A stretch of 64,000 bases of DNA from Nocardia flavorosea (GTDB taxonomy: Bacteria > Actinomycetota > Actinomycetes > Mycobacteriales > Mycobacteriaceae), in the NCBI RefSeq assembly GCF_015477805.1, contig NZ_JADLQL010000002.1:248001-312000 (forward strand). The letters are read 5' to 3'. Shown piece by piece: positions 1-7,906 of the stretch (position 1 is its first letter; the number at the start of each line of letters is the position of its first letter). A program made the position numbers and the translations under genes. The notes below the pieces were generated by a model. The model did not search any database. It was given only the letters and a program-made list of their open reading frames with translations, and was not told the DNA's origin.

Positions 1-483
1 CTGATCGGCGAGGGGACCCGCCAACTCGAGGTGATCGGCACCTTGGACCTGGCGCAACAGGTCATCCTTCGCGCCACCGCGCTCGGCGCACATGCCATCG
101 TGCACACCGCGCGGCCGGAGGCCTGGCAGACGATGGTGCGCAATCTCGACACTCCGCAGCTGCTCACCATCGCGCCCCGCGCCGCGGGCGCCAGCTACCA
201 CCCGCCGGGACCGCCGCCGCTGCCGACGGCTCCCTACCCGAGCACCACACTGCTCGTATTCGACGGTGTACCGGCGGTTTCCCACGCCGGTGGTGCGACC
301 ATAGTGCACGTGCGACAGCCGCACGAACCACCGGGCTCGGTCGATGCGGACGTTTCACTGATCCAGGACCCCGCCACCCCCAATCGCATCACGGTGCGCA
401 CGCCGGCGGTGACGACAACGGTGAACATGGTGACCACCCGCGAGGAAATGCACTACATCGGCGAATCGCTCGCCGCCCGCTGA
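1..483 (+). CDS. eccE: EccE-like ESX membrane component, C-terminal part (5' end outside window)
   Basis: The frame is open from base 1, so the start lies upstream of the window; the visible part is 160 codons ending in TGA at 481-483. The sequence resembles the cytosolic C-terminal region of EccE, the membrane-complex subunit of mycobacterial and nocardial type VII secretion systems. Supporting stretches are an 'HTARPEAWQTMV' segment about 50 residues in and a later 'LLVFDGV' strand, the kind of pattern seen in EccE tails. No membrane segment is visible, as expected because the EccE transmembrane helices are N-terminal. It converges on an esx/esp operon on the other strand, which fits an ESX locus. 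The family call is from recognition without a search, so a different ESX conserved component cannot be excluded. Confidence 0.7.
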   Translation: MIGEGTRQLEVIGTLDLAQQVILRATALGAHAIVHTARPEAWQTMVRNLDTPQLLTIAPRAAGASYHPPGPPPLPTAPYPSTTLLVFDGVPAVSHAGGATIVHVRQPHEPPGSVDADVSLIQDPATPNRITVRTPAVTTTVNMVTTREEMHYIGESLAAR

Positions 484-786
484 TCCGGGGTGCCACGGCC
501 GCGCTCGCCGCGCCCGGTGAACGACTCTCGTCGCCATCGCGGGGATTCACCGCGCGCACCGATTCACCGCGCGCGGGATGACCCGGACGCTGTGCAGATC
601 CTTTTCGGTGCTCTTGTCGACCGACTGGCCGAAGTAGACGCCCGGCGAGCGGACCAGCTGAGACACCACCGGGAACCGCTCTGCCCGGCCGGTACGAAGG
701 GGGTTCGCGCAAAGGCCGACGGCCGGTTGGATCCTCATCCGATCCAACCGGCCGTGGCCGTAGGTACGCCGGAACGCCGGTTCCGG
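484..786. other. Convergent intergenic region between eccE and the esx genes
   Basis: These 303 bases separate the 3' ends of two convergent transcription units. Apart from the hairpin at 719-755 I see no gene or recognisable site here; short frames in it lack plausible starts and family resemblance. Confidence 0.6.
719..755. terminator. Strong hairpin, probable bidirectional terminator
   Basis: A perfect 15-bp inverted repeat (arms 719-733 and 741-755, 7-base loop) lies 31 bases beyond the stop of the last esx gene and in the convergent space after eccE. There is no long T-run, which is normal for terminators in high-GC actinobacteria. It could stop transcription from both sides. Confidence 0.7.
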
Positions 787-1086
787 TCAGCCGAAGGCGG
801 CGAAACCGTCGCCGATCTTCTTATCCGTCTCCAGCGCGCGCTGCAGCGCGTTCTCGACCGCGATGGCGAGCTGGTCCAGCTTGTGCAGGGTGTCCTCGAG
901 TTCGGTGTTCACCGAGGCGTGCGCGGCCGTGAAGCCCTCCTGGGCGCCCTGACTGGCCATGGCCTGCAGGAAGTTGTCCTTGGCGGTGCCCAGGGCCTCG
1001 ATCTCGCCCTGGATCTTGCTGCCTTCGGTCTTCAGCGAGTCGAACAGCGCCTCCATGGTGGGGCGGTCGTACAAAATATCGCTCAT
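787..1086 (-). CDS. ESAT-6-like (WXG100 superfamily) protein lacking the tryptophan
   Basis: A 99-residue, mostly helical protein of the usual Esx length. The central turn where WXG100 proteins carry Trp-x-Gly reads A-S-Q-G (around residues 44-47), and there is no tryptophan anywhere in the protein. The following G-F and the long second helix otherwise fit an Esx helical hairpin, and the C-terminus ends in a Gly/Phe-rich tail. It lies 54 bases downstream of a canonical WXG100 gene, so the two probably form the usual secreted heterodimer, with the WKG partner supplying the conserved turn. It is the last gene of the esp operon and is followed by the terminator hairpin at 719-755. Confidence 0.8.
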   Translation of the reverse strand: MSDILYDRPTMEALFDSLKTEGSKIQGEIEALGTAKDNFLQAMASQGAQEGFTAAHASVNTELEDTLHKLDQLAIAVENALQRALETDKKIGDGFAAFG

Positions 1087-1140
1087 GTTCCCAATTCCTT
1101 CTCGGTCGAGCAGATAGGTGTCAGTGCTACGAAGCGGGAT

Positions 1141-1449
1141 CTACAGGCTGGTGTAGCCGCCGCCGGGAATGAACGCGTCCTCGTCCATGCCCAGGATGGT
1201 CGAGGTGGCATCCTCGGTGGCCTTGGTCAGCTCGTCCAGCTTCTGATTCAGGCGGTCGGATTCGTCGCTCCACGCCTGCGAGGTGGTGACGAACGACGCG
1301 TTCGCATCACCTTTCCAGCCCGCACGTGCCGCATCGCCGGCCGAATCGACGGCCTTCACCGACAGCCGCAGGTTCTCGATGGCCGTGTACATTTCGCCGG
1401 TCGCCTTCTTGACCAGTTCGAGGTCGAGATCAACACCCTGAGTTGTCAT
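1141..1449 (-). CDS. WXG100-family ESX substrate (CFP-10/ESAT-6-like)
   Basis: A 102-residue protein with the hallmark W-K-G turn at residues 45-47 between two predicted helices, and a phenylalanine eight residues after the Trp, as in classic WXG100 proteins. These proteins are exported as heterodimers by ESX systems and carry C-terminal secretion signals. The tail after the second helix is flexible and glycine-rich. It is paired with the downstream Trp-less Esx protein and lies 76 bases downstream of espG. The start is the ATG at 1447-1449, in a purine-rich upstream context. Confidence 0.88.
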   Translation of the reverse strand: MTTQGVDLDLELVKKATGEMYTAIENLRLSVKAVDSAGDAARAGWKGDANASFVTTSQAWSDESDRLNQKLDELTKATEDATSTILGMDEDAFIPGGGYTSL

Positions 1450-1525
1450 TACGGTGTTCCTTTCGTGAGGTTGGTTTTCCGCCGAGATCGCGAGATCTCG
1501 GGCCGGTGGGTTGTCACCTGGGGAA

Positions 1526-2317
1526 TTACGGTGTCAGCCACCTCCCCCCGGGCAGGCCGTCGAGCAACGTGGCGATTGCCTGCGTCACCCGGTGATCGCT
1601 ACCCGTTGTGACCGTCGACCAGATCTGTTGATCCGGCGAGACCGTGGGCGCGACCGAGATCCGGCCGCGGTCGGTGTCGTAGACCGCGACGGCGCCCGGC
1701 GCGCGCGTGGTGCGACCGTCCGTATGGCTGTAGGCCACGATTTCGGTGAAGCCCCGGCAGGAGAAGAAGGCCGCGGCCAGCACCGTGGCGTCACGGTCGC
1801 CCACGCCGAGGGCGTAGATGGCATCGGCGAAATCGCCGGTGGTTTCGGCCCGGTCGAGCCGGGCGGCGAGGTCGTCGGCCGGTGCGCTGAACCCCGCGAC
1901 CGCGGCGGCCTCGGCCGGACCCAGCGCCACGAGCAGTGGGCGGGCCAGCGCCTCCGGTGAACCGTCGCACCAGATCGTCGCGATATCGAAACGATCTCCC
2001 TCGCGCACCGCCAGAGCATGCTGTTCGCCGCGCCGGGCCAGGCACAGCCGTAGCGTGCGGTCCTCGGCGAAACCGCGGGCCACCAGCTCGCGGTCCGGCT
2101 GGGCCAGCACGAACAACGCCTGCGCTGTTTCGGGGTCGACATCGCCTTCGGTGTCGAAAACCCCCGCCGCGGTGAGCTCGGCGACGGCCCGCTCACGCGC
2201 CGCCCGCCATTCTTCGTAGGAGTCCTGCTGTGGTCCGGCGGCGAGTACCAGGGGCAGTGTCTGCACCCCCAGGCGTTCGGCGACCGCGAGCAGCGCGTCG
2301 TTTGTCAGGGTCGTCAC
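1526..2317 (-). CDS. espG: EspG-family ESX secretion-associated chaperone
   Basis: 263 residues, the normal size for EspG, the cytosolic chaperone that binds the tip of PE/PPE heterodimers and keeps them soluble before export. The protein opens with a short helix, then has the alternating hydrophobic strands and a 'W-x-D-G' region near residue 115 typical of the family. Its ATG overlaps the stop of the PPE-like gene by 4 bases (ATGA, 2314-2317), so the two are translationally coupled. The order PE-like, PPE-like, EspG, Esx pair is the classical arrangement in ESX loci. A second EspG-like gene occurs at 7106-7906. Confidence 0.85.
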   Translation of the reverse strand: MTTLTNDALLAVAERLGVQTLPLVLAAGPQQDSYEEWRAARERAVAELTAAGVFDTEGDVDPETAQALFVLAQPDRELVARGFAEDRTLRLCLARRGEQHALAVREGDRFDIATIWCDGSPEALARPLLVALGPAEAAAVAGFSAPADDLAARLDRAETTGDFADAIYALGVGDRDATVLAAAFFSCRGFTEIVAYSHTDGRTTRAPGAVAVYDTDRGRISVAPTVSPDQQIWSTVTTGSDHRVTQAIATLLDGLPGGRWLTP

Positions 2318-3339
2318 GATGCACCTCCGGCCCGCGTCTCCGGTCCGGGAGCCGCCGGTTCGACACCACCCAGTACCGCCGGGGCGGCACGGAGTTCGTT
2401 CTCGGCGCCGAGGTGATCACCCTCGTCACCGGATAGCCCGGCGCGGGGGAAGCGGGAAGCGTCCGGAGCCGGCCCGCCGGCGCCGGCAGTCGCGCCCGGT
2501 GCAAGTGGGGCGGCGTGGGAAGAGGCTCCGGCACCAGTGACCGGGGTGGTTTGCGGGGCCGTTTCCGGCGTGGTCGCCGACTGGGCGTACAGGGGGGCGC
2601 TGTAGGCGGACGGTACCCGCGGCACGGCGGCCGGGATCGGAACGGACCCGATGCCCATGGCCGCCGGCGGCATGCCGCCTCGCACAGGTGGCGACGTCGC
2701 GGTAGTCGCCGTTGCGGCCGCGGCATGTTCGGCAGCCAGCGCGGTCTCCGGCGCGACCACCGGCGGTGCTGTCTGCTGCCACGGCAGCGCCAGGGGTTCG
2801 GTGGCCTTTTCGTAGTTCTCCATGACCCGGGAGGCCACGGCCTTCGCCACGTCGGAATCCTTGTCCGTCTCGGCGGCCACGGCTCGGATCGGCGCACCGA
2901 CCATACCGGCGACCGATTCCAGCATCCGCTGGACCTGCTGGATCTGTTCGAGATCGGCGGTATGCGGCATGGCCAGCCGCGCCACTTCGTAGGCGGCCAC
3001 CTGTGCCTGGAATTTCGCCGCGTTGGCCGCGGCAGCACCCGCCGCTTCCACCAGCCAATCCCGCAGTGTCGAAATCCGCTGCAGTACTTCGTTACTGCGC
3101 CCGGACCCCCATGCGCCGCGCATATCGGCGACGGCCTTCTCGTATTCCACCACCGCGGCCCCGAAAGCGGCAGCCAGCCGCGTCCATGCCTGTACGGCCT
3201 CGGCCATCGGCACCGACCCCGGACCGGTGGAGAGCTCGCGGGCCAGCCGGTCGGCCGGGCGCGCGGGCCACACCACACCGGTGAAGCCGGGTTGTGGCGG
3301 TTCGATCATCGCTGGGAAATATCCTTCGCTCATCGGCAC
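2314..3339 (-). CDS. PPE-like ESX substrate
   Basis: 341 residues. The N-terminal 160-180 residues look like a PPE domain. They have a proline-rich start (I-E-P-P-Q-P-G-F), a 'VWPARPADRLA' segment, a helix with A-W and a Trp-x-Gly-like turn (A-W-G-S-G near residue 76), and a long amphipathic pair of helices. The C-terminal half is Ala/Pro/Thr-rich and low in complexity, as in many PPE tails. Three in-frame ATGs compete at 3339, 3333 and 3309; the 3309 start would put the protein directly at the conserved 'IEPP' and is a real alternative. It lies 12 bases after the PE-like gene and overlaps espG by 4 bases, as expected for a PE-PPE pair handed to EspG. Confidence 0.78.
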   Translation of the reverse strand: MPMSEGYFPAMIEPPQPGFTGVVWPARPADRLARELSTGPGSVPMAEAVQAWTRLAAAFGAAVVEYEKAVADMRGAWGSGRSNEVLQRISTLRDWLVEAAGAAAANAAKFQAQVAAYEVARLAMPHTADLEQIQQVQRMLESVAGMVGAPIRAVAAETDKDSDVAKAVASRVMENYEKATEPLALPWQQTAPPVVAPETALAAEHAAAATATTATSPPVRGGMPPAAMGIGSVPIPAAVPRVPSAYSAPLYAQSATTPETAPQTTPVTGAGASSHAAPLAPGATAGAGGPAPDASRFPRAGLSGDEGDHLGAENELRAAPAVLGGVEPAAPGPETRAGGAS

Positions 3340-3351
3340 TGCGGGAGCCGG

Positions 3352-3684
3352 TCAGACCTCGAACCCGCCGAGGTTCGCGGCATTGTCGGTTTCCATACCG
3401 TCGAACCGGCTGGTACCGAGCCGCAGCGTGGCCGCCAATTTGCGCATTTCCTGCACACTGGCCTGGGCGCTGGTCAGATACGACACCGCGACATCGTTGT
3501 GGGTCTGCGACGCCCGGCCGGATACCTCGTCCACCCCCGCCGGCCCCACGGTCAGCGCATCCTGAACCGCCGTCAGCTCGGCGGCGAGCCGATCGGCCAG
3601 CGAGTCCAGGCCCGACGACGCCTTCCCGGCCGCGGCCGGGTCGAATCGGACGCCGTCGTACACCTCGCCCATCTCGTTCTCCAT
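3352..3684 (-). CDS. Small PE/EspC-like helical ESX protein
   Basis: A 110-residue, cysteine- and tryptophan-free helical protein directly upstream of the PPE-like gene (12-base gap). Position and size match a PE partner, which forms a helical hairpin against the PPE domain. The repeated Ala/Leu heptad pattern (residues 15-50 and 65-95) supports a hairpin. The C-terminal region has a Y-L pair about 25 residues before a D-N-A-A segment. It could equally be an EspC-family (PF10824) secreted factor; the sequence alone does not separate the two. An alternative start is the Met at residue 5. Confidence 0.65.
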   Translation of the reverse strand: MENEMGEVYDGVRFDPAAAGKASSGLDSLADRLAAELTAVQDALTVGPAGVDEVSGRASQTHNDVAVSYLTSAQASVQEMRKLAATLRLGTSRFDGMETDNAANLGGFEV

Positions 3685-3717
3685 GAGACCCTCCTGTGTT
3701 CTGGTTGCCGGCTCGTG

Positions 3718-5148
3718 TCAGAGCGTGAGTTCTTTGTCCGGCGGGGGCTCCGAGGTCGATTCCGCCGCACCGACCACGGGCACCGCGATACCTTCGATCG
3801 GCCCGACCACTTCGTCACCGTGTTCGGCCGAGACCGCACCGCGCGCCGAACCGTCGGTGACCGATTCGCCGTCGCGCGCCATCCCCGCCGCCCCCATCCC
3901 CGCGCCCATCGGCATATAGCCCGGGCTGTTCCCGGCGGCCGAACTCGCGGCGGCGGGGGCCGCCGCGGACGACATACCCGCGACCGAACCCGGTGACGTC
4001 GCGCCGAGCGCTCCGACCGGGCCGAGCGGGCCGGGTACCGCCGCCTTGGACCCGGGGAAGGCACCGAGCGGTGCGGGCGCGGCGCCTACGACACCGGGGC
4101 CCGCCCCGAGACCGCCGCCGGCACCCAGGCCACCCGATGCACCGGGCTCATCGGCATCCGGTGCACTGGAGTCGCCGTCGCCGGGCTCGCCGGCCGGCGG
4201 TTTCGGCGCGGACAGTGCGGTGTTCGCGGGCGCGAGTTTGCCCAGTGCCTGCGCGGCCTGGCCCGCCGAGCTGATCAGCGGCGTGACCATGCCGATCATC
4301 TGCATGAGCTGCTTCATCTGCTGGCTCGGGTCGACCCCGGTCGGCGCGTTGGTGATCTTCACCTTCTCACCGGTCCGGGCCAGCGCGGCGCCCTCGATGC
4401 CGAGCTCGCCTTTGGTCTTGACGGTGATGGCCAAGGCTTCGGCCGCCGCCTCGATCGCCGACGCCACCAGGTACGCCGCGCCGCCGCCCGAGCCCGCGTA
4501 GAGCGGGGCCAGTGCCAGTTTCGCGGAGAACGCGCCGATCACCACGGCCATTTCCCCGCGGCCGATCGCGACGCTGGTCGCGCCCTTGGCGAGATGGAGC
4601 TTCTCACCAGTGCTCTGCGCTTCGAGCTTCGCGGCATCGGTCTGCGCCTGACCGGCCTTTTCCGCTGCCTCCGTGGCCCCCATCCCCTGCCACAGGCTCA
4701 TCGCGGCCTGTAACGCGGAGGTGCCCAATTGCATCACGGTCTGCATCACCGTCGACACCTGCGACAGCAGCTGCGTCGGGTCGATCCCCGGCGGCGGGGC
4801 CGGCGCGGCGGCCGCATCGCCCTCGGCGAGCGGCGGAGCCGGAGCCGGAGCCGGGGCGCCCAACTGCCCGGAGCCGAACGCCGATGCGAGATCGGTGAGC
4901 GGTCGCATGAGCGCACTCAGATCGAGCATCGGCAGCGGCGGCAGCTCCGGCAGCCCGGGTAGGTGCCCGAAGGCCGGCAGTTCCGGCAGATTCGGCAGGC
5001 CCATGCCGTTGAGAATGTCGTTCACCGGCATATCGAGCATGGGCGCCAGCGCGCTGCCCCGCAGCAGCTCCAAGACCGTCGGATCGAGTGGATCCGCGCC
5101 GGGGGGCGGCTGGGCGCCCGGGAGCGGGGCCGCTCCTGGAGTGCTCAT
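3718..5148 (-). CDS. Ala/Gly/Pro-rich ESX-operon protein of unknown function
   Basis: 476 residues. A Pro-rich N-terminus (residues 1-150, with repeated P-E-L-P and L-P-x-L-P motifs) leads into a helical core (about 170-310) that includes a hydrophobic Ala/Gly stretch, and then a very long Gly/Ala/Pro-rich tail. I do not recognise a named family. The composition and position, inside the esp operon between an EspC-like and a PE-like gene, suggest a secreted or envelope-exposed ESX accessory protein such as those variably named Esp. It overlaps the upstream EspC-like gene by 4 bases (5145-5148), so they are co-translated. No signal peptide is present, consistent with ESX rather than Sec export. 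Confidence 0.6.
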   Translation of the reverse strand: MSTPGAAPLPGAQPPPGADPLDPTVLELLRGSALAPMLDMPVNDILNGMGLPNLPELPAFGHLPGLPELPPLPMLDLSALMRPLTDLASAFGSGQLGAPAPAPAPPLAEGDAAAAPAPPPGIDPTQLLSQVSTVMQTVMQLGTSALQAAMSLWQGMGATEAAEKAGQAQTDAAKLEAQSTGEKLHLAKGATSVAIGRGEMAVVIGAFSAKLALAPLYAGSGGGAAYLVASAIEAAAEALAITVKTKGELGIEGAALARTGEKVKITNAPTGVDPSQQMKQLMQMIGMVTPLISSAGQAAQALGKLAPANTALSAPKPPAGEPGDGDSSAPDADEPGASGGLGAGGGLGAGPGVVGAAPAPLGAFPGSKAAVPGPLGPVGALGATSPGSVAGMSSAAAPAAASSAAGNSPGYMPMGAGMGAAGMARDGESVTDGSARGAVSAEHGDEVVGPIEGIAVPVVGAAESTSEPPPDKELTL

Positions 5149-5462
5149 GATCCGGGGTTCACCGCGCCGATATTCGCCGCGTTACCGGCGTCGGTGAGCT
5201 CGTAGTTCGCGGCGGCCTGGTGCGCGGTGAGCGCGGTGCCGGCGTGCACCGCGGCGAGCTCGGCGACCGAGGACAGGTGGTTGGCCTGCGCATAGGCGAA
5301 GGCGACGAGGAATTCCTGGCCGATCAGCCCGAACGCCGGTACCGCGAAACCGACCGTCGCCGCTTGATCTACGGCAGCGGTCGTCGCGATTCCGGCGGCC
5401 ATGGCCGCGGATTCGCTGCCGTACCGGCGAACCGCATCGGGCACAACGTGCACGTTGTTCAT
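5145..5462 (-). CDS. EspC-like ESX secretion target
   Basis: About 105 residues from the ATG at 5460-5462; a start 45 bases upstream is possible but adds a non-conserved Cys/Trp segment. The pattern V-x-P-D-A-V-R-x-Y-G, then an Ala-rich helix, a central P-x-F-G-x-I-G-x-E-F turn and a final helix ending Y-x-x-x-D-x-x-x-A fits the EspC family (PF10824) of small excreted helical-hairpin ESX proteins. It overlaps the following gene by 4 bases. In ESX-1, EspC works with other Esp factors at the secretion apparatus; here the role is inferred only from family and operon context. Confidence 0.72.
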   Translation of the reverse strand: MNNVHVVPDAVRRYGSESAAMAAGIATTAAVDQAATVGFAVPAFGLIGQEFLVAFAYAQANHLSSVAELAAVHAGTALTAHQAAANYELTDAGNAANIGAVNPGS

Positions 5463-5561
5463 GTCTGTTGTCCAATCCCGAAACATCCCACAATGTTTCG
5501 TCGTCAACGGTACCCAGCGGGCACCTCCGGTCGCGATCGCCGACCGGTTAACAGTCGGTGA

Positions 5562-5861
5562 CTACCTCGTGCTCTCCGAATTGAAGGTGTCGATCAGCGC
5601 GGCCTTCTCGGCGATCGCCCGAGCAGCGGCCGCCCGCGCGGTCGCGACCAGTACTTTCTCGAACTCGGCGGGGCTCAATTTGTTGATCCCATCGGTGAAA
5701 TCGAGCCCGGTGAGGGCCGCGTTTGCGTCCACTTCCACCGTTACCGAACCGTCCGGGGAGGTCTCGCCGACCACGATCGCGGCCATCGCCTCCTGCAGAT
5801 CGGTCAGCCGATAGACCTGCTGCTGAACCCGGGCGATGAGTTCGTCCATCGTTTCGACCAT
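5562..5861 (-). CDS. YbaB/EbfC-family (EspL-like) protein
   Basis: 99 residues from the ATG at 5859-5861, preceded by a GAGGGG ribosome site; the longer open frame upstream is non-conserved Arg-rich sequence. The order is an N-terminal coiled helix (E-L-I-A-R-V-Q-Q-Q-V), a beta segment (G-S-V-T-V-E-V-D-A-N-A-A-L-T), then helices (L-S-P-A-E-F-E-K). This is the YbaB/EbfC fold: small dimeric proteins that bind DNA in other bacteria but occur in ESX loci as EspL-type accessory proteins. It lies 28 bases after the EspH-like gene. A second YbaB-like gene precedes the giant gene at 42239-42733. Confidence 0.8.
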   Translation of the reverse strand: MVETMDELIARVQQQVYRLTDLQEAMAAIVVGETSPDGSVTVEVDANAALTGLDFTDGINKLSPAEFEKVLVATARAAAARAIAEKAALIDTFNSESTR

Positions 5862-5889
5862 GACAACCCCTCGAAATCCCTTCCGGACC

Positions 5890-6243
5890 CTAAACAGAAC
5901 GGAGCCAGCTCTCCGGTTCGGTCTCGTACTCCTGCTCCTGCACCAACTCCTGGCGAGCAACCTCCGCCTCGGTCGGAAGACCCGCCAACTTCAGCATTTC
6001 GCTGGTGAAACCCTTTTCCTGGAGGTGCCTGCGCCGCTCGAGACCGGCCCGGGCCGCGGACTGCCGGCACAGCCGCAGGATTTCGGCGGCGAGCGAATCC
6101 GGGTCGCGGCGGAGTTCGCCGGGTTCGACGGAAATTGCGGTGGGCAGGCCCATCTCGGTGGTCCGGAGCCGAATGGATCCGTTGAGTGAATGGGCGGTGA
6201 ACTCGGTGGGGAACTCGGCGTCTCCCGGAACTGCTGCGCTCAT
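5890..6243 (-). CDS. EspH/DUF2694-like ESX accessory protein
   Basis: 117 residues, first gene of the minus-strand esp operon, with a strong AGGAGG ribosome site just ahead of the ATG at 6241-6243. A beta-rich first half (residues 10-45, ending M-G-L-P-T-A-I-S-V) is followed by the motif E-L-x-x-x-P-x-x-L-A-A-E-I-L-x-L-C and a basic helical C-terminal half with a Leu/Glu/Gln-rich tail. This layout resembles the EspH/EspD-type (DUF2694) proteins that sit beside YbaB-like genes in ESX-1 loci. The family call is moderate; function is inferred from position only. Confidence 0.55.
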   Translation of the reverse strand: MSAAVPGDAEFPTEFTAHSLNGSIRLRTTEMGLPTAISVEPGELRRDPDSLAAEILRLCRQSAARAGLERRRHLQEKGFTSEMLKLAGLPTEAEVARQELVQEQEYETEPESWLRSV

Positions 6244-6756
6244 CGTCCTCCTGCCTTCGCTGGGGCGCCGCCGCCGGCGACGCGTGATCCGGACCCCGCC
6301 CGAGTATGGATCGGGAAGGTGAACCGGCGGTTATCGGTCGGCGTGGGATGTGGTGGGAATCGGTGCATGCTGCGCGAACACGGTGGACCGCCGGCCGATT
6401 TCCAAGGGTGGGAAGACATGTGGCGTACACGGTCACGCGCCGGATATACGCTGTCGCAGTCCAATCCCGGGACTCCCACCCCCGGACCCCACAATCGAAT
6501 AAGAAATCGACCGGCGCGGCGCCGGCCGATCTGTCACGGTACGGCCCCGGTACGTTTCGGGTCGTCGGCAATGCCGGCGACGGTGTGCTCGCCGGTCCCA
6601 CTGGGCCGGAGGGCTTCCGGCGACGGCAGCCGAATACCCGAATCGATCCGATACCGGCGAATGCACACATATTCGCCGCGCCGACCGCGGAACGCCCGAT
6701 TCGTGCCTCCGGGCCGATAATCTGCTCTACGTGTACGAACGGACGGAAGATCCGCA
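6244..6756. other. Divergent intergenic region upstream of the esp operon and the YwqK-like gene
   Basis: 513 bases between divergently transcribed genes. It must hold the promoter of the esp operon (minus strand) and that of the YwqK-like gene (plus strand). A GATAAT hexamer at 6716-6721 is a candidate -10 for the latter, but I see no convincing -35 partner. No supported gene or strong inverted repeat was found; composition is less GC-biased than in the flanking genes. Confidence 0.5.
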
Positions 6757-7095
6757 ATGAGGCGTATCGATCTGAACTCCGACGCCACTGCGATCGGCGA
6801 CGACCTACGGCTCGAGTACGACGGTGAGCCGTTCACCGGTGAGGTAGTCGAAGAACTCGTACCGGGACAACTGCTGTCCCAGGAGTTCTACGTAGACGGC
6901 CTTCCACACGGCAGCACGCGAGAATGGTGGCCCGACGGACGCCTGAAATCCGAGGGCGAGAACTACCGGGGTCGACCGCGCGGCGTGCTGCGACGGTGGC
7001 ACCCGGACGGGCGGCCCGCCGCGGCCGTCCTCTTCGACGACCACGGCGGATCGGTGGATGTCCGGGAATGGAACCGATACGGGCAACGGCGCTGA
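6757..7095 (+). CDS. YwqK-type MORN-repeat protein (antitoxin-like)
   Basis: 112 residues with at least three tandem MORN-like units of the form G-x-x-x-x-W-x-x-D-G-R-L/P (E-W-W-P-D-G-R near residue 56 and R-W-H-P-D-G-R near 80, plus a degenerate third). Proteins of this architecture are annotated as YwqK-family antitoxins or immunity-type proteins linked to polymorphic toxins. It is the only plus-strand gene between two minus-strand secretion clusters and has a GGAAG ribosome site. Its stop is 10 bases from the convergent EspG-like gene. No toxin gene is directly fused or adjacent in the same operon, so the cognate partner, if any, is unknown. Confidence 0.7.
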   Translation: MRRIDLNSDATAIGDDLRLEYDGEPFTGEVVEELVPGQLLSQEFYVDGLPHGSTREWWPDGRLKSEGENYRGRPRGVLRRWHPDGRPAAAVLFDDHGGSVDVREWNRYGQRR

Positions 7096-7105
7096 GCCGG
7101 TCCGG

Positions 7106-7906
7106 TCATCTTCGCTGCCGCTCGTCCTTGATCACCCGGACGATCTGCGCGATCTTCGAATTGATGGTCCCGGTGAACACTGACGCGTCCGCAGCGACTG
7201 CGACGGGCGGGTCCGAGTCCCGGATGAGATACCGGCCGTCGTCGACGAGATCGCGCCACTCGAGCTGAAACCGGGCGATCCCGCGTGGGCCGTAGATCGA
7301 TGAGCCCTGCTCGACATGAATCGTGCCCGCCCGTTCAGCGGGCACAGCGAGAAAGGCGGCGCTACGCTGCGCGGGAGTCGGTGCGAACGAATCGTGCACA
7401 GCCGGGCCGCCCAGGGAACGGTCCGGTACCGCAGCGGGGCTCCGGGCCGGGAGGATCACCTCGGACTGCTTACCCATCTCACACGGCGGCATATTCGCCA
7501 CCATTACCTCGGCGAGGCGTACGGCGTCGCATTCGACGACTGTGAAACCGCCGCTGTACCAGAAGTTCTCGTCCGGAAGCGTCCGCACGACGACACCGCG
7601 CGATTCCCTCCGCACCCCGATCAACCGAGTGGGGCTCTTGGGATCATCGGGATCACGGTGATCGCTTCCGCCGATGCCGATGCGGATATCGGGCGCGGTG
7701 AGCGCGGTGAGCGCTGGTTCGAATGCGGTACCCAGCCTGTCTCGCAGTTCATTGCGCGCCTGTCGCATATCCCTGCGGAACCGGTCCGGATCAGCGGTAC
7801 GGGCGGTGTAGCGAAGCGGGAACGGCAGCCGGCCACCGGTCCGCTCCGACCACAGGGCATAGAACTCGATATCGGTGAACGACCACCGACGCGGCTCGGA
7901 GGTCAC
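7106..7906 (-). CDS. Second EspG-family chaperone
   Basis: About 266 residues from the GTG at 7904-7906, which overlaps the upstream stop as GTGA. This start is better than the Arg/His-rich upstream extension. The start W-S-F-T-D-I-E-F-Y-A-L-W-S, the middle strand with W-Y-S-G-G-F-T-V-V-E, and the end with G-T-I-N-S-K-I-A-Q-I-V fit the EspG fold of ESX chaperones. It is clearly divergent from the EspG at 1526-2317, which suggests a different client. The coupled upstream gene (7903-9714) is the natural candidate client. It is the last gene of the long minus-strand cluster that begins at 43071. Confidence 0.75.
   Translation of the reverse strand: MTSEPRRWSFTDIEFYALWSERTGGRLPFPLRYTARTADPDRFRRDMRQARNELRDRLGTAFEPALTALTAPDIRIGIGGSDHRDPDDPKSPTRLIGVRRESRGVVVRTLPDENFWYSGGFTVVECDAVRLAEVMVANMPPCEMGKQSEVILPARSPAAVPDRSLGGPAVHDSFAPTPAQRSAAFLAVPAERAGTIHVEQGSSIYGPRGIARFQLEWRDLVDDGRYLIRDSDPPVAVAADASVFTGTINSKIAQIVRVIKDERQRR

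Noticed and set aside
490..1611. Plus-strand frame of 373 codons across the esx genes
   Set aside because: It lies antisense to two Esx genes with clear family features; the product is compositionally biased and has no domain.
1526..2317. Alternative long frames across the espG gene suggesting a frameshift
   Set aside because: The espG reading is complete and of family length; the other frames are GC shadows.
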